From Prostheceraeus crozeri (taxonomy: Eukaryota; Platyhelminthes; Polycladida; Euryleptidae), in NCBI GenBank assembly GCA_907163375.1, contig CAJQUW010006277.1:1-64000 (forward strand): a stretch of 64,000 bases of DNA, in the 5' to 3' direction. This document shows positions 57,029 to 64,000 of the stretch, one piece after another. Within the stretch, counting starts at the first letter, position 1. Each line of letters opens with the position of its first letter. The notes beneath the pieces were generated by a model. That model made no database searches and was not told the origin of the DNA. It saw only the letters and a list, made by a program, of their open reading frames with translations. The position numbers and the translations under genes are program-made.

Positions 57029-60000
57029 CAATAGGCCTATGTAATTTGCCATTCCATATTGTAATTTGCCGATTTTGTTTATACACTGTGAACAAGCTAC
57101 TGTGTAGCGAAAATTTGGTGCCTTGTAACGCTTATTTTATTATTTCATATACTGCGTCGAATATAGAATTGGGAGCAGAAAACCTATTTTTTCTTTTGAA
57201 AAATGCGATATAACAATGTCCTCCCGTATGACGCCATTAACAAACTTTAATGACGACCTCAAATTGTTTACTAGTTACGTTTGCTGGCTTTGTAATTGCA
57301 ATCGATCAGCCGCTCACTTCCGATGTAGCTTATGGAACGATTACAGCCTGTGAGATGTGTTTGGCAGCAATACAGAGGAGGTGATTACCTTTGGAATATG
57401 TGGCCAAGAAGCTGCAACACAAGATCGCACACAGGTACAGAGAATGAAGAGATTCCGTTAATGCGCCGTGAAATCTAAAATTTGCTGAATTTCTTGAAAA
57501 ACCCGTAGCAAAGACCTTATTTTCTCGCACTGCAACGTAGAATCTATCAAATTTCCTTTGACCTGGTTGTAATTTGGATAAGACAAGTATCAATGATTCG
57601 TAAAAGATCCATTATAAATGCGCAATATCGTGATAAATATAAACAAATATTCACACTTGCGAGGGCGACTCATGAAACGTTTTATCACGCAGTTTATCAT
57701 TCGAAGCAGAGAGATGGATGCTTTGGCTTTCCATTTGATGGTCTCATCCTCTGACCAGCATTGGAGAGGGCTACCTTATGTCTTATTTTATTTCAGATGC
57801 TGTGAGTTAGTGACTCGTCAGTTTTTCCAAGTAGGAACGTTGGCCTTTGTACGCTGTCTACCGACAGATTATATCAAATGATGTTACGTAGTCATTCCAC
57901 ATCAAAAAACCGATGATCTGTTTATTTGATTTTACGCCAAACCATCAAAACAGTGAAAAAATTCGATCTTTTTGACACAGTTGCCCCATGAGCACTTATC
58001 GATGTAGGCGTCCTGGTTAACTCGCTTCATGGAAGGCCTGAACCGATTTGTCGGCTCAAGTCCAGCCCAAATTAATTACTGCCCAACAAATTATAATTTA
58101 GACGTCGAAGCACAACATAGCATGACGTGAAACAGGTAGACTGGATGTGTGCAGACCTAGCGTGTACAGAACTAGCTGTAATATTGGCCATCTGGAATTA
58201 ACTGATAGCATCGGTGATCAGTATGACCGTGTAGGAATATGACAAAATTTTGCCGTCATAACATGCTGCGGTCTAACGCCTTTTTCGCATGTAGTCACAT
58301 ATGCACAGTTGAATTAGATCAATTCGCAATTTGACATTATAATTTCGAAATAATCTTATTCATGCATGGAAAAAGCTGATTTTGAATCAAAACGATTTTT
58401 AAAATGTTTGGCAACGTATCCAGCCTTCTTGTTGGGTGTTAATGATCTACGTATATCGTTGCGTCTTGTCCGACATGTAGCTAGAACTTAGAAAAGCATA
58501 TTAATTTTGATGATACAAATTAATAACTAGCAACACATAAAACAACATGATTAAATAGTATTGTCTACCTTTGGATCCATCTTAAGCAGAATTTCTTTAC
58601 TATTTTACTGAAGATCATAGGTATTGACGCAAATAAGTCTGATACTCGGTCCATTAAAAAAAAGTCAAGCACAGCCTATGCCCATCTGCAGAAGGAAGCA
58701 GTATCTATTTTGAGATGCCAAATGCTCTCTCCGTTTGCAGAAGTCCACGTCTTTAGAACACCACTGAACAATTTTTCGGTTGTAGGACTGATACGACATG
58801 TACGGGCATTTGAATAATGTATCTATCTGGTTTTAGAAATATTCCTCCTTCGACACTGGGCTGAGAACTTTTTTCAAGTTCACCTCTAGTTCTCAGTAAA
58901 GGATAGATATTATTTCAATTCTAACGAAACTACATGTCGGTGTGGACTGCTTGATCAAGAAAAATATTACATGGTTGTTTTCCTGAGTAAGAATATTTTT
59001 TCCCTACAGCCATCCTTGATTTTCGTTGTCTCTATTGTCAACAAAGAACATAAATGACGTGATGACAAATAATAAAAGTGCCCTACTTGGCTACGTTCAC
59101 TAACAATTACGTCTGAAAACAAAGAAAAATTCATTTTCTTATAGTTTCGCAAATCGCTGTGAATCAGTACTTGCGGGAACGAATAACTTAAACATATACT
59201 TTGCAACGATGAAGTCGGTTCTCAAGTGACGAATTTCTGCTATCATTGACCATCAAAGTCATTCTATTCTTATCATTTCTTAAATGTCATGCTGTCGTAC
59301 AGGGTTGGAGATGTGATTATGTCAGTTCTACTAAGTTCTTGAAAGTATCAGTCCTCTTGTCTATTACAGCGGTATTCGTGTTGTTAAATGAGAAAATAAG
59401 AGGTACATTCATTCGCATGTCTATCAATGTAACGTTTTTTTGGCGGTGATAGAGATCTGTCCAATTTCAAAGATGCGAGGTAATTTGCCGTTAGTTTAGT
59501 CAAAGTGGTCATATGATATCTTTCAGCGGTTCGAATATGTCAAAGCGTGTCGCGGGAGTATACCCCGAAGGAGATTTAAGAGTTGTGAATAACTATCTTA
59601 CTCTCTGATAAGTGAAGTAAGCTCTTAAATCCACGTTCAAGGAGAAGCAATGTTTCAAATTTGTAACTTTTATTTCAATTTCTGTGCTAGGCTAGATGTT
59701 GTTTTTTCACGACTTGTTTTGTTCACGTAGGAATATTTTATTGCAATGGATAAAGTGAATCACAAGATCTTATACAATAATGAATTCATTCACTAATTCT
59801 AAAATAAGTATTTAGACTACAACTGGTTTTTAAAAATAGACATTGTGCGGATTCTTCACCGGCAAGGCAGTATTTTACTCACAAAATGTTCATATCATGT
59901 AAAGCATTCTGTTTATGATTATTAGATGCGTACTTTTGCATGAAGTAAATAAATTAACGTTAGATCAGTTTACTAATGAGAACATGTGGAATAACATTGT

Positions 60001-60234
60001 GGAACTTGTAGCGGTTACTATTCGAAGCTATGAATGAAGGCAACTAGATAATATATATTTCCACTTACATCTATGCAGGTACCGAGTTTCTTTGCTGTTC
60101 GAGTTTTGCTTTTTTTGTATTGCTGGTGCTGCACTAGCAATGCCGTCATTTTGTTTAGCAGAGATCGAGTATGTCTCCATGTACGTGCCTATAGATCAAT
60201 CAATTCGGTTTATTATACTGGCACTAGTTCCCCG
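57029..60234. other. No feature recognised
   Basis: AT-rich. The 3' flank of the Penelope-like element merges into sequence without recognisable genes on either strand. Confidence 0.5.
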
Positions 60235-62560
60235 CTAGCGGGTGTTAGCCAGTTCTTTCACTGCTTTTCTTCTCCACTCATCTCTGTTTGTAGCCAATTC
60301 CTTCGTAACATTTCTCCTCTTCATATCCTCTTCGATCACACTAATCCACTTCCTTGCTGGTCGGCCTCTCCTGGAGCTTCTTGGAATTGCGGTTGTCATC
60401 ACTTATATTCACCTTGTCCTCCTCTCGACGCATGACATGTCCGTGCCACCTCTCTTTTGTCTCAGATGTTCATCCAGGTCATTCACTTTCAGTCTGCTTG
60501 CTATCTCCTGGCTATATACTCCATCCATCAGGGTCACACCGCATATCAATGTCAACATCCTTCTTCTGTGGCCTTTCATCTCTGGAGAGATTCGGTCTTC
60601 AATGCCCACGTCTCTGCTCCGTATGCCAGAGCACTACGAATGGACACCACTCAAGCTCCTGAACTTCAACCAAGCTGCTCTTATTCGCGCGCTTTCGGCA
60701 CCACCAGTATTGTTCAAATGATCTCCCAAGCACGGAAACTCGCTCACACATTCCAGCTCATCATCCTCCAAACAAAAGTTTTTTAGTTCTTGCCTTCCTC
60801 CATCTCCACATGTCTTGCAGTTGAAGTCCTGTACTGCTCTTGTCAACACACCTCTTTTCCCTGAACAACGTCCATGCACCCAGTCATGACAAGAAGTACA
60901 TCGGATCGAGCTCACACCGACTCTATTCTCGCAAAATCCACACGGATCCTTGTCCTCTTCCTTCGGTGTTGCTTTTCGAGTGCTTGTCAATAGCTTCGCT
61001 TTCTGCATTCACCTTCAGGCCACTGCTCTCAAATACATTTTTCCTCCTTTATTCTCTCCTCTGCATCTTTTTATGTCTCACCGATCAGTACCAAGTCATA
61101 CGCGCAAAACAAAGCTTGTCCATCCATCGCAACTTCTTTTGTCACCACGTCCATGATAATAGCAAGCAATAAAGGCGAAAGAACAGATCCCTGATGCACA
61201 CCGACGTTTATAGGAAACCAACCGGAAACGCATCCTTCCATCGTCACTGGAGACATCGTATCTTCATACATTCTCATGACTGCTTAAACGTAGCATTTTA
61301 CAACACCCTTTTTTTAATGCGTGTTCGATCGATTTCCTAGGCACTATGTCTAAATCTTTCTCTAGAACCACGAAAGCGAGATAGAAGTCTTTATCCTTCG
61401 CCAAGTATTATTCCTGAAGCTGTCACAAGATAATAATAACGTCAATAATGCCTCTTTGGAACAAAACCATACTGATCTTTCCGTAAATTAACCATCATTC
61501 TCAACCTCCTTTCCAGAATCATTTTGAAAATTTTCATGCCGTTCTCTAATGGCTTGATGGTACGGAAGTTGCAGCACTCTAAAGCTTTTCCTTTTCTTCT
61601 GTACAAAGGAATTGTTACGCTTCTTTTCCAAGAGTCTGGCACGCCTACACCTCTCAATGAGCTATTAGCAACTGAGCATCGATCTTTAAAGAATACCTCG
61701 CTTGTCATCATTTTACAGGACACCTCACTCGGACCTCGTGATTTACTTTTTTCATCGCTTTCCACGCCTCTTTTGCCTCTTCAATGTTTATATCCTCCCA
61801 GGGCCATCAACCGACGTCGAATGCCCATTGCTGGTCCATTCGTTCTCAACATTCATCAACTTTGTTCTGTTCTGCATCCATGCTTCCAGTCTCTCCTCAA
61901 TCTACATCCTTACCATTCCGTCTTCATTTTGAATTGCATAGTACAGGCCTGCCGATAACATTCTTCCTTTCTCTTGATTTTTGCTTTGCAATCCTGAACA
62001 CTGTTGTACAAGCTCTGTTGTCTAAGTCTTTCTCCATCTGCTTGAGCTTCTCCTGCATCATATATGCAATCGCTTTCTTTACCTCTTTCTTCCTTGCGTT
62101 ACATGTTATCCAGTTTTCCGAGGTCCTTTCTTCCGTCCACTTTTTTGTGTATTCCATCCTTTTTCTCTTTAATACCTCCGATACTGCCTCGTTGCAACCA
62201 CCATGTCTGAGGTGGTGCTTGTCCACCGTTTGAGCGTAATCAACGGTCGTCATCGCTTCACTCAATTCGTAAGTCACCAGTTTCTGTGTTTCCTTGGTGA
62301 AAAGTGTTAGTAGCATCGACGTCGAAGCTCAAGGAGAGGTCGACCCTATCCTTGGTCACCGCTTCTGCATTTCTATCCCCAAGTCCTTTCCCCGTGAACG
62401 CTCTCGTATCCATCTGGCATTCGGCCGACGTGGCCATTCAAATCGCCGAGGATGACATATTTCCCTTTCCGTTTCCTCAGAAACTCGCTCAGTTCGTCTT
62501 AGAGGTCGTCCTTTTCTTGCTCAAGCTGTGGAATGACACAAAAGTGAATACTGGTTGACC
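60235..62560 (-). mobile_element. Decayed LINE with endonuclease, RT, Cys-rich finger and C-tail
   Basis: On the minus strand, in order: endonuclease C-part (about 62500-62380, GKYVILGDLNGHVG); linker (62316-61924); early RT (61765-61442, 'RGPSEVSCKMM', 'GVPDSWKRSVTIPLYRRKGKALEC', 'KDQYGFVPKR'); central RT (61277-61071, 'INVGVHQGSVLSPLL', then FCAYDLVLI where YADDLVLI is expected); a PHD-like finger (61008-60634, CGFCENRVGVSSIRCTSCHDW..CKTC, then 'LGDHLNNTGGAESARIRAAW'); and the C-terminal tail 'GRPARKWISVIEEDMKRR...DEWRRKAVKEL' to a stop at 60235-60237. Multiple breaks and the damaged catalytic box make it inactive. The EN N terminus is missing. Confidence 0.85.
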
Positions 62561-64000
62561 CCTATTTTGTTGACTTTCTGCCGTCAACTTAGCTTCGCTA
62601 TCTTTACAGATAAAATTCTTGGCTGGAGCCACCAAAAATTCAACAACAGATACTTAAAAGTTTTAATCAGCCAACAAGTTGAAGGTAATTTAAACAGAAA
62701 TGAGGCTTTCGGTATGTGTTCATTTTAATTAGTTATTTCACTAATTTATCATGATTAAATCGATTAATAAATTAAGTTGCTATTTCTTAACTCAGTTAAT
62801 CAATTTCATCTATTTAATTTGATTCATTTAATTCATTGAATCAATTAATTCTTGCCTTTAAATAACTTCCATTCTTGAGATGTGAGGTAGCGTAAGGCAT
62901 GAGGATTTTCATTTGAATTTTTACAATAACACACACAATGTCTTTACCCCATTAGCCAGCCAATCCGATATTTGATCAAAGTGTTCTACAATTCAAAGAT
63001 TATTTTTTAGAATTACAGGATCTTCATGATTTTGAACTTTGAATTTTTTCCTGTCTATTATTTCATCTGTTGTAGTTAAATCATTTACATTAATTGAAAT
63101 CTAATTTTAGCAATATTAATTATCAATCGGGATAAATCATTACAGCACAAATAGATAACGAAGTGTTCATAGAAATGTTGATGTCAATATTAAGACATTA
63201 AGTGTTCAGAAATATCGAACATCTGGATATTGGATGCAATCATCACTTTTCTTCACGCTACATTTCACACGAAGCTGTCACGAGGAAATAAAATGGATCA
63301 ATTCGTCTTGAGATATTTGTTTTGATGATTTCGGTTGCTCAATTTTTTTGCTGCTTTAGAAAATCGAAATTTCCACATTTGATGTTTCGATGCTGTGTTG
63401 TTCCATTCTGATATTGTTTTGAATCATATTGCAATGATCAACGAATTCTTCTGTTAATCGTTTTATTTTTATATCATAAATGAAAGCAGCTTCATATGAA
63501 TTAAGTTGAACAACAGTAGAGTTTTTCATAATCATTAGATGATGTCGTCTTCCATGTGAGCATTGCCATGGATGAAATTTTCAAATATTCATAAATGTAT
63601 TCTTTTATGATTCTATACTGTGAATTTATCTAGTTTCGAAAATTTTCTTCATTCTCTCAAAGTTCAGACTAATTGATATCAATAATGGATGGTCCCTTAG
63701 AGGAATGCGAAAACACTCTGATTTGCTATATATAGTCAGCCAAATACTCGTATATCTCATTGTGTAGCCTTATCAATTATCCTTGTTTTTCTATTCGCGC
63801 TTCCATTCGCTTTAATTTTTATGGTATGTGAAGGTTATTTTGTATTTATTATAAATTGAATGCAAACATGTAAAATACATCGCTTGGAATAACATATTTT
63901 CGAATGCAAAATGTTTTTATGTCAAGTACATGTAATTAATATAGTCAATCCTCTTCATCATTTGTGATGCCTAGCTACCGGGAACGCTGCTGCTATCTGT
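62561..64000. other. AT-rich region, no gene seen
   Basis: Very AT-rich, with ATTAAT/TTAATT-dense low-complexity sequence at 62720-62860. No coding or RNA feature recognised. No DDX24 exon found here. Confidence 0.55.

Noticed and set aside
60242-62233. Several long plus-strand frames (up to 159 codons)
   Set aside because: All are antisense shadows of the minus-strand LINE with clear endonuclease, RT, finger and C-tail motifs.

Overview
The window reads as nuclear DNA of an invertebrate animal, probably marine. It is AT-rich, has split genes with GT/AG introns, no operons, and a dense, diverse load of transposable elements: Ty3/gypsy, two LINE types, Penelope-like elements, hAT, Tc1/mariner and tRNA-derived SINEs. 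The species cannot be fixed from the sequence. The only host gene I can name is DDX24, a nucleolar DEAD-box RNA helicase. Three consecutive exons (35362-35508, 43102-43296, 47705-47905) carry the Q motif, motif I and motif Ia. The rest of the gene lies beyond exons I can find, possibly past the window end.

Layout. 1-3262: a decayed LINE flanked by (CT)n-tailed repeats, then a diverged repeat of about 400 bp. 3768-8319: a Ty3/gypsy retrotransposon with both 162-bp LTRs, gag and pol. 8320-9931: its downstream flank, holding a candidate terminal exon with a poly(A) signal. 9932-17632: a second, near-identical copy of 6332-9923, interrupted by a 4.1-kb CR1/Jockey-type LINE (10612-14703, minus strand) flanked by a 10-bp target repeat with one mismatch. 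This is either a recent tandem duplication or two haplotypes joined in the assembly. 19742-20450: a Tc1/mariner relic.

20549-32530: a 12-kb unit bounded by 13-bp inverted repeats typical of hAT. Its right part holds a five-exon hAT transposase (27950-31621) with two in-frame TGA codons. Its left part holds a second, unrelated three-exon gene (22453-24958, minus strand). That gene encodes a transposase-like protein of a family I know only as uncharacterised, and it is bracketed by a set of GGTAACGGTCGTCT iterons. I regard this nested arrangement as the best candidate for an undescribed system here.

32941-33250: a 60-bp satellite with palindromic cores. 34190-34930: a LINE fragment. 35362-47905: the DDX24 exons, with introns containing a Penelope-like element (38580-40072, minus), a 21-bp-repeat hairpin (40405-40573) and SINE pieces. 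55906-57028: a second, different Penelope-like element. 60235-62560: a decayed LINE with endonuclease, RT, a cysteine-rich finger and a C-terminal tail. The remaining stretches show no supportable gene.

Many otherwise well-conserved coding stretches are broken by single-base length changes, often in short homopolymers and differing between the two retrotransposon copies. Residual assembly indels are a likely contributor, so broken frames should not automatically be read as decay.
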